Notes under the pieces: generated by a model
The model's input: only the letters and a program-made list of their open reading frames with translations
Told to the model about the DNA's origin: nothing
Database searches by the model: none
Made by a program: the position numbers and the translations under genes
Shown: piece after piece, positions 22,817-34,170 of the stretch
Numbering within the stretch: the first letter of the stretch is position 1
How the letters are laid out: the number at the start of each line of letters is the position of its first letter
NCBI GenBank assembly: GCA_003049485.1
Contig: PYST01000179.1
Location: 1 to 64,000, forward strand
Direction: 5' to 3'
Origin: Ophioceras dolichostomum
Taxonomy: Eukaryota > Ascomycota > Sordariomycetes > Magnaporthales > Ophioceraceae
Length of the DNA stretch: 64,000 nt

Positions 22817-24296
22817 TCACGCCAAAGTCCCTTTTACCATGGGGATCATCTGCCCATCGATAAAAGCCTGGCTCCTCCACGCCGACCAGTCGTGGTTGAA
22901 CAGCCCCCACGACTCCTCGTAGTCCTGCCTTCCCGAGCGGATGTAGTAACTCCCCGCGAGCACCCAGATGAAGAACCCGGCCTTCTGCGCCGCCATGTAG
23001 CTCGCGATGCAGCTCGCGTACACGCCCCTCCACGTCGTCGAGTCCATCTGGAAGCCGTACTCGGTCAGCAGCACGGGGAACTTGTTCATCGCCGACGACG
23101 TCAGCGCCTGGAACCCGTTGTTGTACAGGTTGTTCTGCAGGCTCGTGCAGCTGCCCTGCGAGTTCTCGTAGTTGTGGATTTCCAGCACCAGCTTCGTCGT
23201 GCCGTAACCTGGGAAATCCCCGAAGGAGAACTTGCCCGTCCCGGGAGATAAGGCCTCTCCCCGGACGACGGGCGTCAGGAACGTGTCGAAGCTGAGGCCC
23301 GAGAGGAAGATCAGGGGGTCCCTGTTCGCCTTGTTGATGGCGTCCGCCCCTTGCTTCACGTAGGTGTACCACGTCTGCCAGTTGTACGTGTTGCGCGCCG
23401 CGCCCGAGGAGGGCTGGCGCGGCTCGTTGCGGAGGGACATGCTTGTGAAGGCGGGCCATCTCTTGCCGTGCTCGGCCATGTAGGCCAGGCCGCGGAGCCA
23501 GTTGGACACGTTGAAGTCCCGGTCCCCCCACCAGCCGTTGCCATCGTCAGTGGAGCAGCACCAGGCGGCGCGGGACATGTGGTTGTCTACGTGAACGTAG
23601 ATTTGTTGCTTGTAGCACTCGGCTGCGACGGCGTCGAAAACCTGATGTTTTGGCATTCGAATGTCAGTCGTCAGTCGGCGTTTCTTTGCCAGTTTCCGGT
23701 CGTGCCCCCAAGTGAGGAAGGACCATGCAGGTTCCAGCCCTTAACCCTAGGCCTGTCTCCCACCTACAACTCTTTTCTTCTTGCCCTCCATGCCATTGGC
23801 TATCACTCACCTGCAGTCTAGTCGTCTTGGCTGTGAACTGCGGGTTCTTGGACAAGAATTGGTTCAGGATCTTAGTGCCATTAGCCTGTCCCAGTCCCTG
23901 GACGAAGGCCTTGTCCAAGGGAATATCGGTGCCTCCGTTGGCGTAAATCTCGTCGACCATCTGGATCGCGAAGGTCAGGCGGATGGCGTTCATGCCCAGG
24001 CTCTTGATCTTGGAGACGATGTACTCGATGCTCTGGTACTGCAGACCTTCGGGCACCATGACCTCGCCATGGCCAGGCCAGTTGACTCCCGCATATGTCA
24101 CGTTCTTCCCAGAAGCGTCTCGCATCCAGCGGCCGTCGACGACGAGCGGTCCGTTGGGCCAGGCTGCCTGTCGCGCCTCGACGGGTTCGGCCACATCAAC
24201 TACTTCCATCAAGGGCGACGACGGCGATGTGGGCACGGCAAGGCCGGCCCCGAAGAGAGTCGTCATGGCCAGAAGTGGCCCGAGGAATCTCGCCAT
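22817..24296 (-). CDS. Secreted GH5 glycoside hydrolase (endoglucanase-like)
   Basis: Retaining beta-glycosidase of the GH5/cellulase (TIM-barrel) fold, acting outside the cell on plant or fungal beta-glucans or mannans; the exact substrate is not deducible. Two exons (complement 23811-24296 and 22817-23641) with an intron at 23642-23810; 436 aa. The N-terminus has a signal peptide (ARFLGPLLAMTTLFGAGLA) and probably a short pro-region. Family landmarks: GVNWPGHGE, MNAIRLTFAIQMV and VHVDNHMS. The acid/base Glu is about residue 235 in SLRNEPRQP, the nucleophile Glu about residue 356 in LLTEYGF, and FFIWVLAGSYY follows. No carbohydrate-binding module is present. A cysteine-bearing AAWCCSTDDGNGWWGD loop resembles the endoglucanase-E1-like GH5 group. 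Confidence 0.92.
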
Positions 24297-25862
24297 TGTT
24301 TCTGTTGGTCGAATCTTCCTGGCTTCGGCTTGGCCGAGGATTAGAAGTCGATCTCAGACCGCCAGCTTCGACGACGGACTGTCTTCCTTCCCGCCTTCGC
24401 AAGCCACTCCCGGTGCAAGCATGGTGCGGGAGGGGGAAAGCGCCTTTTTGAAGTTTGCCAGAACGTCCTGGAGCGGAACCGCGGTTCCTGGCTCTTTTGC
24501 CAGCGGGTATGCCAGCGGGTAGATAATTTGCGGGACGAAAATCTATTGCTGCGTTTACTGTCGGCCGTCTTGGACCTCCTCTCTCATATCAGACTCGCGA
24601 TATAGTGCACGCGCCAAGCTAACAACCCCCTTGTCCAGCTTTACCCCAACTTTCGTTTCTCGGGTGATCGTTCTCTTTTTGGATCCACGAGGGGAAAGAA
24701 CGGGGAACACAAGATTCGTCCAAAGGCCGGTTGTGGTCGAATTAGGGTCGGCTCCGTCATACCCGGCGGCAAGTTCCCCAACTTTTGTTTACCCCTAGGT
24801 TGCTTTTGGGCCACTTTCTTGTTTTTGACGACATCTTAAACTTCGGGAATGGCCCGTTATGGCGACGAGCCCTACATTAGATACCAATGACAACCATTCT
24901 ACAAGGGTATCACGGGCGTGCAAGATACCTAGGTATTCAGGGTCCCATCTCCTCGTCTTGTTCTATCCCAGTCCTCGTGACTCCCTGGTACAAATCGACC
25001 TGGGCTCCCCGGTCTCCCCGGTATTCACTCTGGTCTCGTTGGGATCTTACCCGCGTTCTTCCCCGCCCTAGCTACGATGGAACAGGTTCTACCGACGTCA
25101 GCGCATCCGCCGAGAGGTGGTAATACCAAATCCCTAGGTTCTTCTCATCCACTCCTCCCCGATCATCCGACCACAATCGCGGTGATGTGATGATGAGGCG
25201 GCGCGATCTTTGGGGACCATCCGCGCCTGAGGAACGGTCTGCAAGCCGAGGCGCAAAATGCAATGTAGGTCTTGGATCCAGTGAGGGGTATGATTTCTCT
25301 CACATCTTCGCCAACACCATTTTTCTCCTCTGTTAGACGGGAGACATTGGGCTGGAATATCCTGGGGCATCACGAGAAAGGAATGTGACCAGATCCGAGG
25401 CTCCCGACTGTCGGCCCGGCCAACGTCATCGATTGGCGCGAATAGCCGTGATGGTGGGGGAATTTCGGTGCCATCAGAAGCGTCGCTGTCTAGACGTCCC
25501 CTAAAAATGCTCTGTATGCTATTTACTGCACCCTCCCCCTCTACACAAGATTCATACGTGCGGAGATCCAGACACTGTGATCACAGAAAGGCGCACAAGT
25601 CCCAACGCACAAGTCCAACGCAGAGTGCCGTGAACGGCTTCTTCCCAACATATTCCCTGCTGACCCAGGTAGGCTGACAACCACTCATCACGATGCTGAT
25701 GTACGTAAGCCTCTTGCGCAGAACAACCCAGAACCCCCAGAACCCCCAGAACCCCCCTCCGCCCTTCTGGGACCGAACCTTCCTTCTCCATACAGTGCCT
25801 ACCTACGCAGCAAAACCAACTCTCCTCAATCGTTCTCTCACTTCACTTTCACTTTCCCTCAC
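24297..25862. other. Intergenic, no gene recognised
   Basis: Promoter side of the GH5 gene plus unassigned sequence of 1.6 kb. A short tandem of AACCCCCAG (about 25725-25758) and a TACCTAGGTA palindrome near 24927 are the only structures noticed. Confidence 0.45.
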
Positions 25863-27968
25863 TCACTCAACAAAATCCCTCTCCCTAAACTCACACAACG
25901 GCCCCGTCTTAATACTCGTGAAGTTATCCACCAGCTGGAACTCCCCCTTCCGGTGCCTCCCCCACTCCGCCCCCGGCTTTCCCCCCTCGCTCGGCTCCTC
26001 CACCCCGGCGCCCGTGGCGGGCCTGCGCACGTCATAAAGAAACAGCAGCCTCGCCAGTGTGGACGTCGCCTCCGCGTACGCCAGCCCCTTGCCGATGCAG
26101 CCCCTGGGCCCGACGCTGAAGGGGCAGAAGGCGGACTGCGCGCAGGACACGTCCGATTCGCTCACAACCCTGTCCCCCTTTGAGAAAGAGGAGGACGAGG
26201 AAGGGGTAGCAGGCCAGGTCGCGCCAGAGATCCACCGTTCCGGGACGAACCCGAAAGGATCCGGGTAGTACGCCGGGTGGTGATGCAGCGCGTATATCGG
26301 ACAGCCCACCACAACGCCCGCCGGCAGCCGCTCGCCGTCCGCCACGACACCGCCGGGCAGCACCTCGCGCGGCAGCAGCCCGCCGGCGGGCGGCGACAGC
26401 CGCAGCGCCTCATCTATGCATGCGCGCAGATACGTCAAAGACGTAAGCGAGGGTCCCTGGCGGATCGACTCGACGTCCTCGAAGGTGGAGCGGACCTCCG
26501 CGACGACTTTTGCGAGGCAGGCGGGGGCGCGGGTGAGGTAGAACAGCGTGGCGGCCATGGCGGTGGCGGTCGTGTCGGAGCCGGCGATGATGAACAGGTT
26601 CGACTCGGCCCACAGCTCGGGCGTGCTGAGCCCTTGACCTGTCTCCGGGTCGCGGGCCCTCAGGAGGTGGTAGAAGAAGTCGCGCCGGTCGGTGTCGTGT
26701 CCCAGCTTGGTGCGCTCCGTCAGCTGGGACCGGCTGTAGGCCATGTAGCGGGCTCGGCCGGCGGAGATCTTGCGGAAGAGGATCTTGTCTAGGCTTAGCC
26801 TGTTGACGATGGGCCAGGTGCCGCACTGTTTTGTTGGGTGGGTGGTTGTGCATGATCTCAGGGGTTAGTCTCTCTCTCTCTTTCTTTTCTGTCTTCTCCC
26901 CCTTTAACAACCAAGCTACAGGCCGTTCGCAGAGCCCACCCCGTCGGCACCTTTCACAAAAAAAGGAAGAGAAATATCGCGACAAAGGAGGAGGGGCGAA
27001 AGGCAAAACACGTACGATAAGATGTCTCTTCGCAGCCAGTCCCACAAGCTCAAGCGCATACCTATTATCCTCCCGCTCGAGCATATGGAACGCCTTCCCG
27101 AACGCCAAATCGCCCAGGATGTCCATGGCCAGGTAGCTGAACCAGTCGGCCATGTTCTTGGGGGCGGTCCACCGCTTCTCCGTGGTAGGTCCCCTACCGA
27201 TCTCGGCGCAGAACTGCCTCTCGTTTGCGAGAATGTACCGCTCCATCTCCTTGACGGCGCCGTCCGAGAAGGCGTGGCTCAGCACGCGGCGCTTGCGCGC
27301 GTGGGCCTCCTTGTCGCGCGTGTTGTGCGTGTTGGGCAGCGGGTGCGCGAAGGCGTCGTAGAACTCCGACTTGGCCACGTTGGCCCGGAAGCCGTAAATA
27401 TCCTTCAGAGCCTCGGCGCTGTTGATTGAGATGCTGTTAGGTCCGAAGCGGACAGTTCGGCCTGAGTTGTCGTAGGCAAGGTGGAGTTTATTTCTCTGTG
27501 GTCAGTGTCATGCTACGCCGTTCGTTCTCTTGTCTCTGTCTGCGTTCCTACGTGTCTCTTTCCCTCCCTCCTTCCCTCCCGTCGTCCATAGGTGTTTAGT
27601 TGATTAGGTGCTCGACAAGGAACGGAAGGGTTTTACCATATTTCTCATGCTGTCTCCAGAATTCCAGGTGACGATCTCCCTTCCAGGCATGGTAGCAAGC
27701 GTGGGCGTCGGTGAGTTTGGCCAGGAACGGACCTGGGTACTTCGCCAAAGGGTGAAAGAATAGCCTGTAGACTACGAGGCCCGTCGTCTGTAGCAGATCG
27801 TAAACGAGAGATTGTCAGCTCGAGGAAATCCCTTTATCATCGCCATAATCATCATCGCTGTGTCCTTGGTGTTCCAACATCTAGGTTAGGAATTCTTACA
27901 TATGCAACGCCCGCTATGGCCAGAAGGCCCAGCCAGAACCATAGATGTCCGAGTTGTAGAATCGCCAT
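25863..27968 (-). CDS. Cytochrome P450 monooxygenase
   Basis: Heme-thiolate monooxygenase anchored in the ER membrane; the substrate is unknown. Exons on the complement: 27900-27968, 27637-27787, 27016-27461 and 25863-26825; 542 aa. The N-terminal anchor FWLGLLAIAGVAY is followed by the Pro hinge FHPLAKYPGPFLAKLTD. Then come VRFGPNSIS, KNMADWFSYLAMDILGDLAF, the I-helix AGSDTTA, the ExxR motif EALR, FVPERW and the heme loop FSVGPRGCIGKGLA with Cys465. The order resembles fungal P450s once named benzoate-4-monooxygenase-like. Acceptor 27462 was chosen over a nearer AG because only it keeps KYGRTVRFGPN in frame. No other secondary-metabolism gene lies next to it. Confidence 0.92.
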
Positions 27969-29215
27969 GGTTATCTCGAACAGCAATGAACGGTTAGGTA
28001 CCGGTTTTTTTTTTCAGAGATCAGGTACGCAGATCAGGGGAATATGTGTTGGCTGTGTCTGCAGCAGCCATGACGGGCCAGAACAAAGAAAATGGCATAG
28101 CAAGACGGTCATAGATAAAGGAACCCTAACCATGAATCAGAACGCCGTACCGGAACGGACGGTACAACTAGATTCACTAAGCCCAATAGCCCGGATCCCG
28201 TGTTCCTCCCTATGTGTTGTAAGTGCAGTGCAGCAGAGCTGGTGGCTGCTCGGTTGTAAGCGGCTCAAGCATCCGCCGCACCGCTGGTGGGATTCATCAG
28301 CTTCCAGCTTCCCTTTTCATCATTACCACCGTCAGCTATCGAGGTTAACCCTATCAATGATGAGCCTGTCAAGGATAGGCCCAAAAAGATCCGGACGTGC
28401 CTTAGGTCCTGCGTAAGCTTTGGAAAAAGCGAACAAATGTCGTCATTCGTCATCCAGTCTCTTTTTCTGGAGCGCGGCGGTTTTTGTCCAGCTGACACTC
28501 CAGCTAACGCGGAAAGCTTTAACTTCTGTTTGGGAGCGGGGATCCGCGATGCGGGGCGTGGACCATACGCAGCATTCCTCGACCGCCGTCTGTCATTCTC
28601 CTTACACGCCGGCGTCTCGCAGTGTTGTCCCGTGATCTCTTCTTGCTTTGAGGGGTTGAATTGAACGAGGGGAGACTCGAAAGCTCCGGTCAATCTTTCG
28701 CGACACCTACCGACTTGCCTTTCTTTGTAGGTACCGGTTTGGTTTACGGCGGAAGACGTGGGGCTGGCTCCATCTCGACCTGGCTCGCCGTTTGCGGGGC
28801 GGTAGTAGTCATGAGAATCCAACTCGGAGAACCTGGGGTTGCATGCATGCATCTTGAGACGGAATATGCCCGCACTGAAGGGCTGTCGGTATCGTCGGCA
28901 ACAGCTGGAGGGATTGGCCAATAATTGTCGAGTGAAATGATTTAGACTGACAAAGAGAAAATGCGAGTTTTGTATACACGGCTCTCTACGGCTCTCTATC
29001 TGCCTGCCTGCCTGCCTCTCAGAGCCCCCTCCGCCATTCGTAATGCTACAGATACATCGTGATACATCGTAGTTAGATCTTGTACACGAGACATTCATTA
29101 CCACCACATAGATTATGAGCTATGAGCAACGAGCAACATGCCTCGCAAGCAAGACAAGAAGCCGGCCTCCCTCCCCTCCCCTCCCCTCCTCAGCCAAACC
29201 ACTAGGTACCTAGAT
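27969..29215. other. Intergenic, no supported gene
   Basis: A 280-codon minus-strand frame (28265-29107) is open, but its composition is low-information and it shows no domain or start context, so it is not called. A (TGCC)n run lies at about 29001-29018. Confidence 0.4.
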
Positions 29216-32200
29216 TCAATAGTTGTAGTACCTCGGCTCATCAAAAACATGATACCGATGCCCCCTAACCCCCTCCCCCCTAAACAACCCAGGGAACCTC
29301 AGCCCCTCCGGCAGGTCGTCCTCCCCAACGCGCGCGTTCCTCGCCTGCTCGTCGACGGCCCACGCCCTCGCCGCCTCGTCCGACCCGGCCTCGGGCACCA
29401 CGAACTTGGCGACCTGCAGCTCCGTGTCGGTGATGGTGCTGCGGCTGATGCGCGCATACCCGACCCTCCTTAAACCTTTGAACAGGATGTACTCGCACCA
29501 CCTGTCCCAGTCGGACGGGTCGACGTCGTGCATGCCCGACGCCTCGCTGACGTACGTGTGATAGTTGCCCTCCAGCGGCCTCGTCACCAGGTAGCTGAGC
29601 AGGATCGCCGGCCTGCCCGGCGGGGTGTCGCCCATCAGCCTCTGGAGGTACAGGCTCTGCAGCCTCCGGTCCTCCGGGTCCTCCTCCTGGCCGGAGTGGA
29701 AGACGAACACGTCCACGGGCGAGCCGTGCACGTCGAGCGTGGCGTGGATGGCGGGCGCTAGCTCGCCCACGGGCGACGGGAGGAGGTGGTGCGTCGAGTT
29801 GAGGATGGGGAACTTCGAGAGCAGGGCCGAGCCCCAGGTGTGCTTGTTGGGACCGGGGCCGTAGTCGACGTACATGCCCAGGTCCTCGGCGAGCCACTGG
29901 GCCGAGTCGCGGTTGCCCATGATGATGCGCTGCTGGTCCGACTCGAGCAGGCCGATGACGTCGAGCTCGGCCTCGCGGATCAGCCGCGACATGCGGCCCT
30001 CGGAGCTCCACATGTCGTTGTCGAGGCTGAAGTGGATCGTCCAGATCCCAGCCGTGAGCACGCGGTCGGCCGGGTGGTACGGCTTGTGGTCGTTGGTGGG
30101 GAAGCGCATGAAGGCTGGGAAGGCGAAGAGGATGTTCAGCAGGCCCAGGACGGAGACGTATCGTTTGCGGTGCTCGACCGTGCTGCGCGGGGGCTTTTGG
30201 TGGTTGCCGTTCTGTTTATTGCCACCGCTGCGTTGGCTACTGCTTCTCGACAAGGAGTTGAGGTTGTACACGCCGAGGCCGATAAGGAGCATCGTCGTGG
30301 TCACGACCCAGTCCGTGTGCTCGCGGACGAGCGGTCCGCCGGGGACGAAGGCGTACGCGACTACCCAGACGTGGAACAGGACGAGGAAGTTGTAGAGCAG
30401 GAACCCCAGGCCGAAGGTCAGGCCGGGCCTCCGCTTCGCCGCCGTCTTGAGCAGCGGGACTGCCGCGGCCATCAGGTACGTCGCAAGGGCGAGGGCGCCG
30501 TAGTAGCCGGTCCAGTGGCTGCGCACCGTCACCAACGCGGCGCCGACGCAGGCGATCCCGTACGCGGTCCAGCTGCTGACGACGCCGGGGCGGTAGATAC
30601 CCAGGAGGATGCCCGCCGTCATGGCAAATATAGTGTAGTGCGCCGAAGTAGTCGCCGTGGGGCCGCGGACCGGGTAGCCCTCCCACACCCAGAGGATCAT
30701 GGTGCTCGTGTCGGACAGCATCGAGTGCAGGCCGAAGAACAGGCCGCCGACGCCGCACGCCGCCATGAACGCCGACGAGCCCGACTTCTTCGCCTCGATA
30801 TCGCCGGCGCCCGTGTTCAGCGGCCCCTTGCGCGTGAACCGCAGGGCGGCCCAGAGGCCGAATATGAGGCCGGTGTAGTTCCACCCGCCGTTGGCCGCGT
30901 GCATGATCGGCCAGATGGGGTTATTAGAGCGCCAGGCGAACTTAACGATGCTGGAGAGCAGCAGGCCGACCAGCAGGGCCAGTACGCGCAGCTCGAGCCG
31001 GCCCTCGTGCACCGACTCCGAGTAGAAAGTGGCCACCCACGAGAGACACTGCAGGGAGACGCCAGCGCCGACCGCAGTGAGGCGGTGGACAGGGTTCGGG
31101 GCCAGGAACGCCATGAGTCCCACGAGGGAGAGAAGGTGGAAGAACCGCTGGTTCTTGATCACAAGGGATCTGAACGGCCCGATGCCGAGCAGGAAGGGGG
31201 AGATGGTCGACATGACAAACGCCTCGTAACCAGAGATACCCATGTACCAAAGCGGGAAGACTGCCCGGCAGAAGAGTCAAAGAGATGTTAGCCGACTTCG
31301 TGCTTCTTGTCACTACTGGATGCGAGTCGGGGACAAAAATCGCGTAATCTCTTACACCAAACCGTAACGCCCAAACTAGTGAGGACAGTCCAGAATACAA
31401 ACTGTTCCGGCGCGTCAGCGAGGTCCCTTAGAACCACATGAGCGGAGCGTAAAAGGGGAAAGTAGAGCACTTACGCCATGATACACATCAGCAGCGATGT
31501 CCATGGCATCAGAGGGCGTGACTTTCGTGCTCAGCACGGCAGACACGATATCCTTCCTGCACATCAAAAATCACCCAACTCGTCAACGATCGTCCCAGGC
31601 TAGGCTCGAAGAGTAGTCACAGTATGAAGGAATTCAGGGAACATGGGGACTTACTCCTTCTTTTCAATGGCAGCGGACGATGATGCGACACCACTAGATT
31701 TAAGCAAAAAAAGAAAATGCGTTTAGAATCTAGATCTCCGGTCCCCGTCCGTTCGTCCATCAGACATAGCTCCCCCACTCTTGGTACCGAACCCTTGAGA
31801 AAATAGCACAAAATCCCAAGTAAGCCACACTTGTTCGTAACAGGTCGTGGCTGAAATTCCTTCTCCTTGTCTTGTCATTCCTCGTCCCTCGGGTCCTTCT
31901 CCCCAGCAGGAAGGAGTGTATGAATGGGAGATAGAGAAGAGAGAGAGAGAAAAGGAAGAAACAAGACAAGGAGAAGGAGGGGCGCTAGAACAGACGAGGG
32001 CAAAACAAAAAGCCAGAGAACAAAACAAAACCACAATGCTCAAGAGGGAAGCCGAGTAGTATTCACGTACCCCTGGCTCGCCGACCTCGTGTCCCGAATA
32101 GCCACCTCGAATCTTTCAAAGTCCAGGGCCGTTACGGCGTCGAATGCCACGTCGAACAGGATGAGAGCCCATTCGAAGAAGGCGTAGATCGTGTACGCTG

Positions 32201-33237
32201 TGTTTTGATATCACCAACCAAGTCAGCTTGTCTGCCTGCATGCATGTCCCAATCTCTGACCACAACTTCGCTGGAGAAAGGGGGAGATGATATGTCCGTC
32301 TTATCTTACCTCCAGCAATCCGATGAACCTTGTGCTGTATAAAGAAGTATATCAGCGGCACCAGCGTGCCGAAGAACGAGCCGGCCAGGATCTTCCTGTA
32401 TCGCAGCGCGTTCGGGTTCGCGCCGTTGATGGGGGACAGGGCGATGCAGCCGGTCGTCCAGGGTATCGTGCACACGATGTACGAGATCATCAGGATGTCG
32501 TGCCAGTCGTGGTCGTCGGTCGAGGTGATGTACGTCCAGCCGCCGCAGGTCAGGGTGCGGAGGATGCCGGTGAAGGCGACGAATTTGGGAAGGTTCGCTC
32601 CTCCTCCGCCTCCGCCTGCTGCTGCTGCTGCTGCTGCTGTTGGACGGCGGGTGAGGAGGTACCATAATCCGACGAGGGCGAAGCGAGGTCCTATTCACGC
32701 GTGGCATCGGCATCGTGCGATTCTTTAGCGGGGGTGTCCCCTTCCATTCTCTGGGAGGTTCTTGGTCTAGCTGCCACCGTCCCAACCCGCAAGTCGTAGT
32801 TTCCAGCTCTTCTGTTCGGGAGATATGATAGGTGAGGAGTTCGTACCGGATGTGAGGGCGATCATCAGCATAAAGACCGACCGTTCCGGGTAGCGGTCGC
32901 CGATGGTCGCCGAGACGGAAGGGAACCACTCCTCTGGGTACCCGTACCACTCATTCTGGACGATCTTCTTGTAGTGGAGGGAGATGCCCACGATCAGGGC
33001 GAGGAAGAAGGCGGCTGTTGGGTCCGGGAGAACCGGGAGAACAGAACAGATCTGGTCAGTGACGATAGAGCTTGAGAAAGAACAAGACTAATGTCTGGTG
33101 GGGTGGGAGCAGAGAGGAAGGGAAAAGAGAGCTTCGATCATACAGTAGGCCATGCCTGTGTGCGTCCAGCTGACCCAGTGACCATTGAAGGTCAGGAGCA
33201 CCCCCGAGTCCTTGTCCTTGTATCTAGACGGCGCCAT
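29216..33237 (-). CDS. cwh43: CWH43, GPI-anchor lipid remodelling protein
   Basis: Multi-pass ER membrane protein that replaces the diacylglycerol of GPI anchors with ceramide (known for yeast Cwh43); it affects cell-wall integrity. Eight exons on the complement: 33144-33237, 32847-33014, 32310-32690, 32071-32197, 31655-31693, 31475-31556, 31356-31401 and 29216-31260; 993 aa, close to the yeast length. The N-terminal PGAP2/FRAG1-like part has HYKKIVQNEWYGYPEEWFPS, SATIGDRYPERSVF, TLTCGGWTYITSTDDHDWHD and AYTIYAFFEWALILFDVAFD. The middle has many membrane helices (PGAP2IP-like). The C-terminal part from about residue 715 is endonuclease/exonuclease/phosphatase-like (GIWTIHFSLDN, LDVIGLLESD, DYGPGPNKHTWGSALLSKFP). 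A GCT run (about 32615-32640) encodes poly-Ala. The intron at 31694-32070 (377 bp) is unusually long here. Confidence 0.93.
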
Positions 33238-34170
33238 GATGTGCGTTCGGCTTTGCGCTGGTTCACTGGAGTAATGGTGGTGACATCTGACAAAAGGCAG
33301 GTCGTAGTCGTCGCCTTACGCCGTGCAGGGAGTTCGTTGGTATTCGTTTCGTTCGACCGACGAAAGCGAGCGTCGGAAGGGCCGGACGAATGCTCACCGG
33401 GGGGGAAAGGACCTGGAGACAGGTGGTGGTAAGGAGCGACAAGAATGGCAATGCTGCGCGAAAGCTCGAAGAAGACGGGACAAATACAAAAACGAAAAAG
33501 AAAAGAAAACGTTGGTAAACCGCTTATGTTCTGTGTCGAAGAAAAAAAGGGGAATCTCACCACGTCCCAAAGATCCGTTGCAATGAGTTCCTCTTGGGGT
33601 CCGTCGCGAAGGATCCCTGCATTGACTTTTCTCCAACAAAAGCTCGGCAACGGATCTGTGGTGGTGTCCGCGCCGACGTCACGTGCGCACCATGGACAAG
33701 ACGAACTCTCTTTTTAATTTCCTAATTGCATTTCGAATTTACGGCTATCCTTTCTGACGGTGAATGCCACGCATCCTAACGGTCGTTTGGCGACTCAATC
33801 GTTCTGGCGAGACCGTTGAGGTGTGCCATGTGGCGAGCCAGCCGAGGTTCAGCAGCCCGCGTATCTTCGAGTTCGCTGCAAGTCGCATCATCCCGTCATC
33901 ATCCCTGTAGTATCATCCCCCGTTTGTGGGGTTGGGAGTCGCACAGATTCTCGTCTCCGACGGACCGACCAACGCCTCATCGATTGTCAACGAACAGGGG
34001 ATCGATATCGTGATTTCAATCTAACAGCTATGCCAATCTGGAACGGTAAAGCAACCTACGTAGGGCCGTTCGGAAGACTTAGCAACAAAAGGATAACCAA
34101 AAGACAGAAAGAACCCATTCCCTTGCCTAAAAATGCTCGCTCGCTAGCAAATAACCTCCCTTTTCCCACT
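33238..34170. other. Intergenic, cwh43 promoter side and 3' flank of the collagen-like gene
   Basis: No gene seen in 933 bp; only short frames. Confidence 0.45.

Noticed and set aside
27494..27499. Nearer AG acceptors for P450 intron 2
   Set aside because: Both give a stop or lose the frame; the acceptor at 27462 gives HEKYGRTVRFGPN, as the family requires.
28265..29107. 280-codon minus-strand frame
   Set aside because: No domain, poor start context and no homologue recognised; left as intergenic.
29786..31291. 501-codon plus-strand frame
   Set aside because: Antisense to the conserved membrane and C-terminal regions of cwh43.
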